In this document: one piece after another, positions 33,271-41,887 of the stretch | Position numbering within the stretch: the first letter of the stretch is position 1 | Layout of the letters: each line of letters starts with the position of its first letter | NCBI GenBank assembly: GCA_904393115.1 | Contig: CAJFMX010000005.1 | Span: 1 to 64,000, forward strand | DNA from: an uncultured Clostridia bacterium | GTDB taxonomy: Bacteria; Bacillota; Clostridia; Christensenellales; UBA1750 | Direction: 5' to 3' | Length of the DNA stretch: 64,000 nt | Program-made: the position numbers and the translations under genes | The notes under the pieces: model-generated | The model's input: the letters and a program-made list of their open reading frames with translations, nothing else | Told to the model about the DNA's origin: nothing | Databases searched by the model: none

Positions 33271-33311
33271 GCTACTAATCTAAAATCTGACCGATGAAGG
33301 AGAGAAGCGCC

Positions 33312-34820
33312 ATGGCCTTTTACTATTCCGAGCCGAGCCGCACCTTTGGGGAATACCTTCTGGTTCCCGGCTATTCCTCTGCGGAGTGCATTCCGTCCAA
33401 CGTGAGCCTGCGGACGCCGCTGGTGAAGTACCGCAAGGGCGAAGAAGAGTGCCCGCTGACCATGAACATCCCGCTGGTCTCGGCCATCATGCAGTCGGTC
33501 TCCGACGACAACATGGCCATCGCCCTGGCCAAGGAGGGCGGCGTTTCCTTCATTTACGGCTCGCAGTCCATCGCGGACGAGGCGGCCATGGTCGGCCGCG
33601 TCAAGAGCTATAAGGCGGGCTTTGTCAAGTCCGACTCCAACATCAAGCCGGACAACACCCTCGAAGACATCCTCAACCTCAAGGAAAAGACCGGCCACTC
33701 CACCGTCGCCGTGACCGAGGACGGCACGGCCGAGGGAAAGCTGCTGGGCATCGTCGCCAGCCGCGACTACCGCGTGAGCCGCATGAGCCTGGACACCAAG
33801 GTCTCCGAGTTCATGACGCCCTTTGACAAGCTGGTCACCGCGCCGGCGGACACGACCCTCAAGGTCGCCAACGACATCATCTGGGAGCACAAGCTCAACT
33901 CCCTGCCCCTGATCGACGAAAACCAGCACCTGGTCTACATGGTCTTCCGCAAGGACTACTCCCAGCACAAGGAGAACCCGGACGAGCTGCTCGACAGCCG
34001 CAAGCGCTACGTCGTGGGCGCGGGCATCAACACGCGCGACTACGCCGAGCGCGTGCCGGCGCTGGTGGAGGCGGGCGCGGACGTGCTGTGCATCGACTCC
34101 TCCGAGGGCTTTACCGAGTGGCAGAAGCGCACGCTCGCCTGGGTGCGCGAGCACTACGGCGACAAGGTCAAGATCGGCGCGGGCAACGTCGTGGACCGGG
34201 ACGGGTTCCTGTTCCTGGCCAAGGCGGGCGCGGACTTTGTCAAGGTCGGCATCGGCGGCGGCTCCATCTGCATCACGCGCGAGACCAAGGGCATCGGCCG
34301 CGGCCAGGCCACGGCGCTGATCGAGGTGGCCGCCGCGCGCGACGAGTACTACCAGCAGACCGGCATCTACGTGCCCATCTGCTCGGACGGCGGCATCGTC
34401 CACGACTACCACATGACGCTGGCCCTGGCCATGGGCGCGGACTTCCTCATGCTGGGCCGCTACTTCGCCCGCTTTGACGAGTCCCCCACCAACAAGGTCA
34501 ACATCAACGGCAACTACATGAAGGAGTACTGGGGCGAGGGCTCCAACCGCGCGCGCAACTGGCAGCGCTACGACCTGGGCGGCGCGGCCAAGCTCTCCTT
34601 CGAGGAGGGCGTGGACTCCTACGTGCCCTACGCCGGCTCCCTCAAGGACAACGTCTCCACCTCCCTGTACAAGGTCCGCTCCACGATGTGCAACTGCGGC
34701 GTGCTCAACATCCCGGACCTGCAGAAGAACGCGCGGCTGACGGTCGTGTCCTCCACCTCCATCGTCGAGGGCGGCTCGCACGACGTGCTGCTCAAGAACA
34801 AGGGCATCCAGGCCGAGTAA
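33312..34820 (+). CDS. guaB: IMP dehydrogenase
   Basis: A 502-residue IMP dehydrogenase, normal length. Two CBS domains sit at about residues 110-220. The TIM barrel has [19 protein letters not shown], and the catalytic loop [10 protein letters not shown] carries Cys320. The GRGQATAL flap-side segment and the C-terminal YVPYAGS segment follow. It oxidises IMP to XMP, the committed step to GMP. The active-site loop reads [12 protein letters not shown] rather than the common GPGSICTTR, a variant seen in part of the Clostridia. The ATG at 33312 follows AAGGAGAG. It is a single-gene unit. Confidence 0.95.
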   Translation: MAFYYSEPSRTFGEYLLVPGYSSAECIPSNVSLRTPLVKYRKGEEECPLTMNIPLVSAIMQSVSDDNMAIALAKEGGVSFIYGSQSIADEAAMVGRVKSYKAGFVKSDSNIKPDNTLEDILNLKEKTGHSTVAVTEDGTAEGKLLGIVASRDYRVSRMSLDTKVSEFMTPFDKLVTAPADTTLKVANDIIWEHKLNSLPLIDENQHLVYMVFRKDYSQHKENPDELLDSRKRYVVGAGINTRDYAERVPALVEAGADVLCIDSSEGFTEWQKRTLAWVREHYGDKVKIGAGNVVDRDGFLFLAKAGADFVKVGIGGGSICITRETKGIGRGQATALIEVAAARDEYYQQTGIYVPICSDGGIVHDYHMTLALAMGADFLMLGRYFARFDESPTNKVNINGNYMKEYWGEGSNRARNWQRYDLGGAAKLSFEEGVDSYVPYAGSLKDNVSTSLYKVRSTMCNCGVLNIPDLQKNARLTVVSSTSIVEGGSHDVLLKNKGIQAE

Positions 34821-34827
34821 CCCGGCT

Positions 34828-34875
34828 AAAAAACAGCAAAAAAGATGGGCTTTGCCCATCTTTTTTGCTGTTTTT
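34828..34875 (+). terminator. Terminator of guaB
   Basis: A long stem of more than 20 bp (AACAGCAAAAAAGATGGGC and complement), TTT loop, ending in T5. Strong. Confidence 0.93.
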
Positions 34876-34877
34876 GC

Positions 34878-34907
34878 TTGACGCCGCCCCGCCTCTTCCA
34901 CTATCCT
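34878..34907 (+). promoter_or_regulatory. Promoter of tandem lipoprotein cluster
   Basis: TTGACG (34878-34883) and TATCCT (34902-34907), 18 bp apart, followed by AAGGAGAGGA. Confidence 0.65.
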
Positions 34908-34928
34908 GAAGGAGAGGATGTGATCCCC

Positions 34929-35460
34929 ATGAAAACATGCATACGATGTACGCCGCTGCTGCTCTTGCTCCTGCTCCTGAGCGCCTGCGCTGCCGCGCCA
35001 AAATTCGACCTTTCCGCGGGCGAGATCGCCGCTGGGGAGGGGCTGACGCTCCACATGCCCGCGTCAGACCTTCCCGCGCCCTGGACCGCGGAGGAAGAGC
35101 CCGGCAAATGGGAGGCTGCGCTCCCCCTACGCCGGCATCGCCTTTGACGCCAGCGCCCGCGCGGACGAAGAAGGGACGCTCAAGCAGGTGACGCTCTCCG
35201 CCGCCGACGACGGCAGCTGGGCGCAGGCGGATGTGGACGCGCTCGTGCAGGCGCTGAACGCGGACTACGGCATCGAGCTCGTGCCCGTCGTCGCCAACGG
35301 GACGGTTTCTCTCTACGCGTTCCAGCGCAATTGCAACGAGATCACCGTCACCTGGACCGCAGGCGTTTCCGTCAGCCTGACGTTCCAGGCGTCCACGCCC
35401 CTGCTTCCGCTCCTGCAGGAAGCGCAGGCCGCCATGGCCGGGGAGGAGGTGCAGCCATGA
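34929..35460 (+). pseudogene. Small lipoprotein A1, frameshifted
   Basis: Begins MKTCIRCTPLLLLLLLLSAC, a lipoprotein signal, then APKFDLSAGEIAAGEGLTLHMP shared with the three downstream genes. The frame breaks at a C5 run (35123-35127). Removing one C joins WEAALP to YAGIAFDASARADEEG and reaches VDALVQALNADYGIELV, which aligns with paralogue A2 (35992). The span from start to stop is 532 bases, one more than a multiple of three. It is either a real pseudogene or phase variation, or a sequencing error in the C-run. A GTG at 34920 with a better-spaced AAGGAG is an alternative start. Function unknown. Confidence 0.8.
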
Positions 35461-35948
35461 AGATGCGCAAATGGGCGCTGCTCTGCGCCGCGCTCCTGCT
35501 GCTGACCGCCTGCTCCGCCGCGCCGAAATTCGACCTTGCCGCGGGCGAGATCGCCGTGGCCGAGGACCTTGTGCTCGGCATGCCGATGGAGGACGTGCCG
35601 CAGGCTTGGCAGCAGGGAACTGCCGCCTGCACCTACGCGGGCATCGACTTCACCGGCGGCTTGGAGGCCCCGGCACTGCTGCTCCCCCTGCGCGGCACGC
35701 GCTCGGAGGATGCGCAGCTGACCTTCCTCTGCTGCGCGGCGGACGAGGCGCTCACCGCCCGCCAGATAGAGGACTTGCGCCGCGCCCTGGAGCGCGACTA
35801 CGGCCTGGAGCTCCAGCTCCTGGCCGACAACCCCGGCGACACGCGCTGGTACCGCCTGGCGCACCCCGGCTGCGTCCGCCTCTTCAGTATGGGCGAGGAC
35901 CCGGACGCCCAGAGCGCGTATCTCGTCTTCCTGCTCGCCAGCGATTGA
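35457..35948 (+). CDS. Small lipoprotein B1 (tandem paralogue family)
   Basis: A 163-residue predicted lipoprotein starting MKMRKWALLCAALLLLTAC. The shared KFDLAAGEIAVAEDLVLGMP block follows, then a B-type C-terminal half with LRRALERDYGLEL and a SMGEDPDAQSA ending. It closely resembles B2 (36468). Its ATG overlaps the stop of A1 (ATGA) and has GGGGAGGAGG upstream, so translation is coupled; a frameshift in A1 could therefore lower its expression. No known family is recognised; anchored on the outer face of the membrane. Confidence 0.75.
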   Translation: MKMRKWALLCAALLLLTACSAAPKFDLAAGEIAVAEDLVLGMPMEDVPQAWQQGTAACTYAGIDFTGGLEAPALLLPLRGTRSEDAQLTFLCCAADEALTARQIEDLRRALERDYGLELQLLADNPGDTRWYRLAHPGCVRLFSMGEDPDAQSAYLVFLLASD

Positions 35949-35991
35949 ACCCGCTTTCGGACCGACGACTGCAAAAAGGGGGATGCGCGAT

Positions 35992-36462
35992 ATGAAGCGC
36001 ACGCTTTGTCTCCTGCTCTTTCTCTCCCTGGCGCTGACGGGCTGTGCCGCCGCCGCGCCGAGGTTCGACCTTGCCGCGGGCGAGATCGCCGCGGCGGAGG
36101 GGCTGACGCTGCACATGCCGCAGGCGGAACTGCCCGACCCGTGGACGGACGCGGACCCCAGCCTTGCGGACATCGAGTACGCGGGCCTGGACTTTGCCGC
36201 CGAGGCGAACTTTGCGGACGGCGAACTGACGAGCCTTTCCGCCTCCTGCGGGGAAGCGTCGCGCGAGGACGTGGACGCGCTCCTTGCGGCGCTGAACGCG
36301 GACTACGGCATCGAGCTGGTCAAGACGTACGACAAGGGGGATTTCCTCACCTATGCCTTCCGCCGCAACCGCCACAGCGTGCAGGTCAACCTGCGCGCCG
36401 GGCGCTCCCTCTCCTTCCGGATCTACTACCTGCCCGAGATGCCGGGCTATGAATGGGTGTGA
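35992..36462 (+). CDS. Small lipoprotein A2 (tandem paralogue family)
   Basis: A 156-residue predicted lipoprotein. I chose the ATG at 35992 (MKRTLCLLLFLSLALTGC) over the ATG at 35983 because AAGGGGG is spaced nine bases from the former and the signal peptide then begins cleanly. It shares RFDLAAGEIAAAEGLTLHMP, then has the A-type half VDALLAALNADYGIELV. It aligns with A1 along its whole length and provides the reading frame for A1's repair. Function unknown. Confidence 0.75.
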   Translation: MKRTLCLLLFLSLALTGCAAAAPRFDLAAGEIAAAEGLTLHMPQAELPDPWTDADPSLADIEYAGLDFAAEANFADGELTSLSASCGEASREDVDALLAALNADYGIELVKTYDKGDFLTYAFRRNRHSVQVNLRAGRSLSFRIYYLPEMPGYEWV

Positions 36463-36467
36463 ACAGG

Positions 36468-36950
36468 ATGAAGAAACTTCTATCGCTGCTCCTGCTGCTG
36501 CCGCTGCTGACGGCCTGCGCCGCGCCGCGGTGCGACCTGGACGCGGGGGAGCTCTTCGCCGACCCTTCGCTCCATGTGGGCATGCCCATGGCGGAGGTTC
36601 CGGCGGCCTGGAAGGAGGAAGCCGGCGCGCCCGTGCAGTACGCCGGGCTGGACTTCACCGGCGGCCTCTACTCCCGGCTCTACGCCGGCGTCCGCTCGGA
36701 CGAGGTGCTGCTGCTCGCCGCCTGCCATTCCGACGGCGCGGCCACGGCCGGGCAGGTGCAGGCCGTGCGCGAGGCGCTGGAGCGCGACTACGGCGTCGAG
36801 CTCCTCCCCCTCGTCGAGGACGAGTCGCTTACGCGCTGGTTCCTCTGGAATGAGACGGCCTGCCTGGTGCTCAGCAGCATGGGCGAGGACCCGGACGCGC
36901 AGCAGGTCGAAATCGCCGTCTTTCTGCAAGACTACCAGGACTACACTTAA
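36468..36950 (+). CDS. Small lipoprotein B2 (tandem paralogue family)
   Basis: A 160-residue predicted lipoprotein starting MKKLLSLLLLLPLLTAC. The shared block is degenerate (RCDLDAGELFADPSLHVGMP), but the B-type half VREALERDYGVELLP and SSMGEDPDAQQ match B1 well. The ATG at 36468 lies 5 bp after the A2 stop, with a weak ACAGG site, so it probably depends on coupling. It ends the four-gene unit. Confidence 0.75.
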   Translation: MKKLLSLLLLLPLLTACAAPRCDLDAGELFADPSLHVGMPMAEVPAAWKEEAGAPVQYAGLDFTGGLYSRLYAGVRSDEVLLLAACHSDGAATAGQVQAVREALERDYGVELLPLVEDESLTRWFLWNETACLVLSSMGEDPDAQQVEIAVFLQDYQDYT

Positions 36951-36955
36951 AGCAT

Positions 36956-37004
36956 AAAAAAAGCGCGCGGACCGAGGCAGATGCCCTGGTCCGCGCGCCG
37001 TTTT
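36956..37004. terminator. Bidirectional terminator after lipoprotein cluster
   Basis: GCGCGCGGACC and complement around a 14-base loop. T-runs lie on both sides; the minus-strand one is longer (T7) and serves the zinc-ribbon gene. Confidence 0.85.
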
Positions 37005-37005
37005 G

Positions 37006-37401
37006 TCACGCCTTGCGGTCGTAGCGCGTCTTGCAGCCCTTGCAGGTGATGGTGACGCGGCCCGTCTTCTTGGGCACGCAGGCGATGCGTCCGCAGTTCG
37101 GGCAGAGGAAGTAGCGGTTCTTCTTGCAATAGCGGATGCTCAGGTACAGCCACTGGAACCAGTTGCGCACCGGGTTCCAGAGCTTGAGGAAGGCGAGGTT
37201 CTCCTGCGCGCGCTTTGTGCGGTTGCGCGAGAGCATGCGCACCACCGCCAGCACCAGGGGGATCATCGCGATCAGCGTGCCGATCAGCCCCAACGGCACA
37301 ATGGAAAAGACGATGGAAAGCACCAGCGCCAGGACGATCAGCGCGAGGTTGAGCTGGTCCGCTCCGTAGCGCCCCATCATGAATTTTTGCAGCCACTGCA
37401 T
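37006..37401 (-). CDS. Small membrane protein with C-terminal zinc ribbon
   Basis: A 131-residue protein. An amphipathic start (MQWLQKFMMGRYG) is followed by two hydrophobic helices (about 17-56), a basic linker and a zinc ribbon with CPNCG and CKGC pairs (about 100-125). This plan is common in uncharacterised Firmicutes proteins. The ribbon would be cytosolic if both helices cross. The ATG at 37401 has AAAGAGGGA upstream. Function unknown. Confidence 0.7.
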   Translation of the reverse strand: MQWLQKFMMGRYGADQLNLALIVLALVLSIVFSIVPLGLIGTLIAMIPLVLAVVRMLSRNRTKRAQENLAFLKLWNPVRNWFQWLYLSIRYCKKNRYFLCPNCGRIACVPKKTGRVTITCKGCKTRYDRKA

Positions 37402-37503
37402 GTGCGCATCCCTCTTTCTTGGAGTCTTTGGTCCATTGTAGCGCAGATGCTGCGCCGCTGTCGCACGCGCGCGCGTAAAATCTTTATGGACAAAATTTGA
37501 CGT

Positions 37504-38661
37504 CTAATCGTTGTCCACCTCGGGAACGAACAGCGACAGCGGGAACCAGCCGGCGGCGAAGGCGGGCAGGCGCAGGCGCTCCGGCGACCAGGGCCCGAAG
37601 AACAGGTTCATGGCCTGCCGGTGCGTGAGAGGCAGCGCCTCGCCCTCCGCCGCGGGCGCGACCTCGGGCTTTCCCCCGGACACGGCGACGCGCAGGCGCT
37701 CCGGCCCGGCATAGCCCTGGATGGCAAACGTGATCGCGCCGTCGGCCAGGGGAGCGCGCTGCGCCTTGAGCTCCAGGCAGGCGCGCAGCACGCGCTCGTA
37801 GCAGAGGACGTTGTAGCACTCGGTGCTCTCGATGGAGGCGCGCTCCGCCACGTCCCCGAGCAGGTCGAACATCGCCTGCGCGTGGAAGGGAACGTGCAAG
37901 GAGAGCCTTTCCTGCTGCAGGAAGGCATAGCACGCGCACAGGACGCCCGCCGCGTGCTCGGGCGCAGCGCAGTCGATCTCCGGGACATCGTTGCCATCCT
38001 TGGCGAGGAAGTAGCCGGCGATGCCGCCCTGCGGCCCGTCCACGACGCAGACCTGGCTCTCCCAGGTGTTCAGCACGTCGTAGAGCTTCTCCTGCGGGCG
38101 CAGGGGATGGCTCGCCTGGCGCTCGGTCATCGCGCGGATCGCCTCCAGCGCCGCGGCGTCCTCCGGGCCGATCTTCCGCGCCGCGTAGCCCTCGCCCGCG
38201 CCGGGCAGGGCGTGGCGCAGGTTCGCGCTGTTCAGGCCAAACGTGCCGCAAAGGCCCGCCGGCTCAAAGCCGAAGTAGGAGTAGCGCTGGCGCTGGCCGC
38301 CCAGGGCCGCAAAGTCCGCGCCGCTCTGCCGGATGGCCTCCATGGCCTGCCCCATGGCGTCCTTCATGTAGCCCTTGCGGCGGTGGAAGGGGTGGACGGC
38401 GACGTTGCCGATGCCCGCGCCGCGCAGGACGTGCCCGGCGACCTCCAGCTCGATGGGATAGGCGCCCACGGCGGCGCGCAGCTTCCCGTCCTCCAGGACG
38501 ACGTAGTTGTAGTCCTCGGGACGGTTCTCGGGCTTGTAGAGCTTGGGCAGCAGGCGGTAGAACCCGCTGTCCGCGCCGTTCATGCCGAATACGTAATTGA
38601 GAAAATCGATGAGCTCTTCGTGGCCGCAGTGTCCGGCCGCAAGGCCCCGATAAATTTCCAT
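37504..38661 (-). CDS. Eis-like GNAT acetyltransferase with SCP2-like C-terminus
   Basis: A 385-residue protein of the Eis/enhanced-intracellular-survival group. The N-terminal GNAT domain has GNVAVHPFHRRKGYMKDAM (acetyl-CoA loop). A second GNAT-like domain comes next, and the C-terminal SCP2-like domain has AITFAIQGYAGPERL. Eis members acetylate diverse amines. The acceptor here is unknown. I chose the ATG at 38661 because GGGGGGAACAGC precedes it and a promoter (38700-38728) lies just upstream. Confidence 0.88.
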   Translation of the reverse strand: MEIYRGLAAGHCGHEELIDFLNYVFGMNGADSGFYRLLPKLYKPENRPEDYNYVVLEDGKLRAAVGAYPIELEVAGHVLRGAGIGNVAVHPFHRRKGYMKDAMGQAMEAIRQSGADFAALGGQRQRYSYFGFEPAGLCGTFGLNSANLRHALPGAGEGYAARKIGPEDAAALEAIRAMTERQASHPLRPQEKLYDVLNTWESQVCVVDGPQGGIAGYFLAKDGNDVPEIDCAAPEHAAGVLCACYAFLQQERLSLHVPFHAQAMFDLLGDVAERASIESTECYNVLCYERVLRACLELKAQRAPLADGAITFAIQGYAGPERLRVAVSGGKPEVAPAAEGEALPLTHRQAMNLFFGPWSPERLRLPAFAAGWFPLSLFVPEVDND

Positions 38662-38699
38662 GCTGTTCCCCCCATTTTTTTGTAAAGCGGTTCCCACCC

Positions 38700-38728
38700 A
38701 GTATACAGGAAAAACCCGCCGCGCGCAA
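38700..38728 (-). promoter_or_regulatory. Promoter of Eis-like gene
   Basis: Minus-strand TTGCGC (38723-38728) and TATACT (38700-38705), 17 bp apart. Its -35 directly abuts the -35 of the opposite promoter. Confidence 0.75.
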
Positions 38729-38757
38729 TGTACAATCCATCAAAAAGGTGCTATACT
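38729..38757 (+). promoter_or_regulatory. Promoter of third AEC gene
   Basis: TGTACA (38729-38734) and TATACT (38752-38757), 17 bp apart, back-to-back with the Eis-like promoter. Confidence 0.7.
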
Positions 38758-38795
38758 GTCACTTGCAAAAAATAGAGAACGCTGGGGGAACACGC

Positions 38796-39710
38796 ATGGG
38801 ACAGGTATTGCTCAAGGCTTCGGCCTACGTCTTCGTCATCGCGCTGGGATACGCGCTGAAAAAGCTGCACTTCTTCGGGCCGAACGACTACAAGCTCATC
38901 ATGAAGATCGTGCTCAACATCACGACGCCCGCGGCCGTCATCACGAACTTCGCCTCCTTTGACTTTGACATTTCGCTCCTGTATGTGACGCTGCTGGGGC
39001 TGCTGTGCAACCTGGTGATGTGGGGGCTGGGCGCGCTCTTCGCCCTGCGCAGAGGGCGGGGGGAGCGGATCCTCTACCCGCTCAACTTCCCGGGGTACAA
39101 CATCGGCTCCTTCACCATGCCCTACATCCAGGGGTTCCTGGGCGCGCTGGGCGTGGTCGTGACCTGCCTGTTCGACGCGGGCAACGCCATCATGTGCACG
39201 GGCGGCAGCTACGCGCTGACCTCGCGCTTTGCGGGCGGGGACGCGCGGCCGACGCTGCGCGACAGCCTGAAGAAGCTGTTTTCCACGCCGTTTTGCACGT
39301 ACATGCTCATGCTGATCCTCGCCATCGCGGGCATCTCCATCCCCTCCTTCCTGCAGCCCATCACCACGACCATCGGCAATGCGAACGGGTTCATGGCCAT
39401 GCTCATGGTGGGCACGATGTTCGAATTCAACCCGGACAGGGCCTTCCTGCGCCAGGCGTTTACGATCCTGCTCTCGCGCTACGTCATGGCGGCCGCGTTT
39501 TCCGCGCTGTTCTACTTCGTCCTGCCCTTCTCCCTGGAGGTGCGGCAGGTGCTGGCGATCGTGGCGTTTGCGCCCTGCTCGGCCATGTCCCCGGCCTTTA
39601 CGGAAAAGCTCGGGGGCGACGCGGCGCTGTCCTCCTTCACGGGGAGCACGTCGATCCTGCTGTCCATCCTCATCATGACCACGATGATCGGCGCGATGGG
39701 CCTGCAATGA
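38796..39710 (+). CDS. AEC-family permease 3
   Basis: A 304-residue permease with about ten predicted spans, of the auxin-efflux-carrier family but diverged from the other two. It begins MGQVLLKASAYVFVIALGY and has a PGYNIGSFTMPYIQGF motif resembling the conserved NxxxFGxP region. The substrate is unknown. I chose the ATG at 38796 because CTGGGGGAA precedes it, and a longer in-frame reading from 38748 would begin upstream of the -10. A single-gene unit ending at a terminator. Confidence 0.87.
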   Translation: MGQVLLKASAYVFVIALGYALKKLHFFGPNDYKLIMKIVLNITTPAAVITNFASFDFDISLLYVTLLGLLCNLVMWGLGALFALRRGRGERILYPLNFPGYNIGSFTMPYIQGFLGALGVVVTCLFDAGNAIMCTGGSYALTSRFAGGDARPTLRDSLKKLFSTPFCTYMLMLILAIAGISIPSFLQPITTTIGNANGFMAMLMVGTMFEFNPDRAFLRQAFTILLSRYVMAAAFSALFYFVLPFSLEVRQVLAIVAFAPCSAMSPAFTEKLGGDAALSSFTGSTSILLSILIMTTMIGAMGLQ

Positions 39711-39722
39711 CCCGATCCAAAC

Positions 39723-39766
39723 AAGGCGCCGCCGGAGGGAGATTCCTCCGGCGGCGCCTTTGTCTT
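39723..39766. terminator. Terminator between AEC permease and sortase genes
   Basis: AAGGCGCCGCCGGAGG and its perfect complement with a GAGATT loop, then TGTCTTTT. It lies between convergent genes. Confidence 0.9.
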
Positions 39767-39783
39767 TTCGTTTTTTGGGGCGC

Positions 39784-40629
39784 TTACCCCTGCACGGGCG
39801 CGGCCTCGGTCAGGACCGCCTGCACGATGTAGCGCTGGTCGTCCGCGCTGCCGATGCAGGTCGACAGCGTGATGATGTTGCTGTCCGTCGTCAGCTCCAC
39901 GTCGCGGAAGTGCCCGTCCGTGTGCGTGGCGATCTCGTCCAGGAAGGCCTGGCGGCCCTCGGCGCTGCTGTAGTCGAACTTGCGCATCAGGTGCGCGTCG
40001 TCGCGGGGATAGGCGGCGAAGATCGTGTAGGTGAGGCGCTGGGTCGGCGTGTAGATGACGACCGTGTCGTGCTCGTTAAAGAAGTCCTCGTCCTCAAACT
40101 TGTGCAGGGCGGCGAACATGCTGCCGTCGCGCATATTGTGGCCGTAGATCACGGTGTGGAAGTCGGAGAAGTCCGTGCTGTTGTAGCTGCCCTGGATGTA
40201 GATCGCGCCGGCGACGGCCTCCTGGCCCTTGACGTTGTGGGTGTGGTAATAGGCGTCGTCCTCCGGCCGGCAGAGGATGGGGTAGTCGATGACCGTGCCG
40301 TCCAGCGTGATCCAGGCGACGATCTCGTCGTTCTGCTCGTGCAGGGCGTCAAAGTCGATCTCCTGCGCGACGGGCGCCGTCGTGGGCGAGGCGCTGGGGT
40401 CCTGCGCAGCCGAGGGATCGGGCGTTGCCGTGGGGACCGGCGTCGCGCTCGGGTCCTGCGAGGGGCGGGCGATCTGGGACATCTCGCCGTCCAGCTGGCG
40501 CTGCTGCTGAATCTGGATGACCTGGCGGGCGATGCTCACGCCGCAGACGATCAAAATCAAAACCGATACGACCGCCAACACGGTCCATACCGTCTTCTTG
40601 CCATTTTTTCCACTTCCGCGCTTGGCCAT
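39784..40629 (-). CDS. Class B sortase
   Basis: A 281-residue sortase. It has a basic cytosolic start, one membrane helix (about 13-33) and a Pro/Ser/Thr/Asp-rich stalk (about 53-85). The SrtB barrel has catalytic His164 in IYGHNM, Cys258 in TLSTC and Arg266 in DDQRYIVQ. It would anchor surface proteins to peptidoglycan. No sorting-signal substrate or pilin gene is seen nearby, so its target is elsewhere. The ATG at 40629 has TGGAGTGG upstream. Confidence 0.94.
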   Translation of the reverse strand: MAKRGSGKNGKKTVWTVLAVVSVLILIVCGVSIARQVIQIQQQRQLDGEMSQIARPSQDPSATPVPTATPDPSAAQDPSASPTTAPVAQEIDFDALHEQNDEIVAWITLDGTVIDYPILCRPEDDAYYHTHNVKGQEAVAGAIYIQGSYNSTDFSDFHTVIYGHNMRDGSMFAALHKFEDEDFFNEHDTVVIYTPTQRLTYTIFAAYPRDDAHLMRKFDYSSAEGRQAFLDEIATHTDGHFRDVELTTDSNIITLSTCIGSADDQRYIVQAVLTEAAPVQG

Positions 40630-40673
40630 GTTTTCCACTCCATTTCTAACAGTTTCACTATGTATGCGACGAA

Positions 40674-40705
40674 GGAGCCGCGGGTTTTGTTGCACCCGCG
40701 GCTCC
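40674..40705 (-). terminator. Hairpin downstream of PTS-EIIC-like gene
   Basis: GGAGCCGCGGGT and its perfect complement around an eight-base loop. T-run poor; lies between the permease stop and the sortase start. Confidence 0.6.
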
Positions 40706-40735
40706 AAAAGATGTAAAACACGCGCCGGAAGTTCC

Positions 40736-41788
40736 TCAGAGTTCCAATTTCTGGTCGCCGAAGCGGACCCAGCCGATCTTGCGCAGCAGCTCGCTGATCC
40801 CGAGCGAGAGCGCCGCCGGGAGCAGGACGTGCATCAGCAGGATCAGAAACAGCGTGTACGCCGGGGAAAAGCCCGCGGCCGTCATCGCGCTGTAGGCCCC
40901 GAACTGGCCGACCAGGCCGCTGGTGCCCATGCCCGCGCCCATGGCGTTGTTGACCATGCCAAAGACCGCGGTGGAGATCGGGCCCAGGATCGCGCTGGCG
41001 AGCGTCGGCGCGATCAGGATCTGCGGCCGGCGGCAGATGTTGCCGAACTGCAGCATCGAGGTGCCGATGCCCTGCGCGACCAGGCCGCCGATCTTGTTCT
41101 CCCGGTAGGAGGCCACGGCAAAGCCGACCATCTGCGCCGCGCAGCCGACCGCCGCCGCGCCCGCGGCCAGCCCCTCGAGCCCGAGGGAGATGGCGATGGC
41201 CGCGCTGGAGATCGGCGCCGTCAGGCACAGGCCCATGATCGTGGAGACCGCGATGCCCATGGGCACGGGCGCGAGCGTCGTGGCGTTGTTGATGAGCGCG
41301 CCCAGCCCCGTCATCAGCGCGGAGATCGGCGGCCCGACGAACGTGCCCGTCAGCCCTCCGCAGACGATGGTCACAATCGGCACCAGCACGATGTCCACGG
41401 GCGTGCGCCCGGCCACCAGGTTCCCCAGCTCCGCGCCGACCACCGCCGCCAGGAACGCGCCCACCGGGCCGCCCAGGTCGTAGCCGATGGCGCCCGTCAC
41501 CGCCGAGGTGAACACCACCAGGGGCTTGGCCTTGAGCCCCGAGGCCACCGCGACGCCGATGGCCGAGCCCACCACCGGCGAGGACGAGGCCACCATGTCC
41601 GCATAGGGCTGCAGCCAGGCCAAAAAGGACACCTGCGCCAGCTGCGAAAGGATCAGCCCGATGATCAGCGAGGCGAAGAGCCCCAGCGCCATGGAGGACA
41701 TGGCCTTGATGAAATAGCGGTCCCCCGCCCAGCACAACCACTGCCAAACCGTCTTTTTCTCCCGTTGTTCCGTCTGCGCATTCGCCAT
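40736..41788 (-). CDS. PTS EIIC-like membrane permease
   Basis: A 350-residue, ten-span hydrophobic protein of the PTS_EIIC_2 family. It is rich in Gly/Ala helices, with GLTGTFVGPPISALMTGLG and NNAMGAGMGTSGLVGQFG segments. These stand-alone permeases lack EIIA and EIIB domains, and neither is encoded nearby, so PTS-type phosphorylation is uncertain and the substrate unknown. The ATG at 41788 follows GGCAGGAGG. It has a strong promoter of its own. Confidence 0.82.
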   Translation of the reverse strand: MANAQTEQREKKTVWQWLCWAGDRYFIKAMSSMALGLFASLIIGLILSQLAQVSFLAWLQPYADMVASSSPVVGSAIGVAVASGLKAKPLVVFTSAVTGAIGYDLGGPVGAFLAAVVGAELGNLVAGRTPVDIVLVPIVTIVCGGLTGTFVGPPISALMTGLGALINNATTLAPVPMGIAVSTIMGLCLTAPISSAAIAISLGLEGLAAGAAAVGCAAQMVGFAVASYRENKIGGLVAQGIGTSMLQFGNICRRPQILIAPTLASAILGPISTAVFGMVNNAMGAGMGTSGLVGQFGAYSAMTAAGFSPAYTLFLILLMHVLLPAALSLGISELLRKIGWVRFGDQKLEL

Positions 41789-41825
41789 GGGATGCAAACC
41801 TCCTGCCTGTTCTTCCTAAGGCAGG

Positions 41826-41854
41826 AGTATACACTATGTCGCGTCAGGTGTAAA
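41826..41854 (-). promoter_or_regulatory. Promoter of PTS-EIIC-like gene
   Basis: Minus-strand TTTACA (41849-41854) and TATACT (41826-41831), 17 bp apart. Confidence 0.8.
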
Positions 41855-41887
41855 GACAGTAGTCCCCTTGCTTCGTGTTAAAATTCG

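Noticed and set aside
33159..33311. Guanine/PRPP-type riboswitch ahead of guaB
   Set aside because: The leader after the TATAAT promoter is only about 35 bases and shows no conserved aptamer elements.
39784..40629. Pilin or surface-protein island around sortase B
   Set aside because: No LPxTG/NPxTN-type protein or pilin gene in the neighbouring 10 kb.
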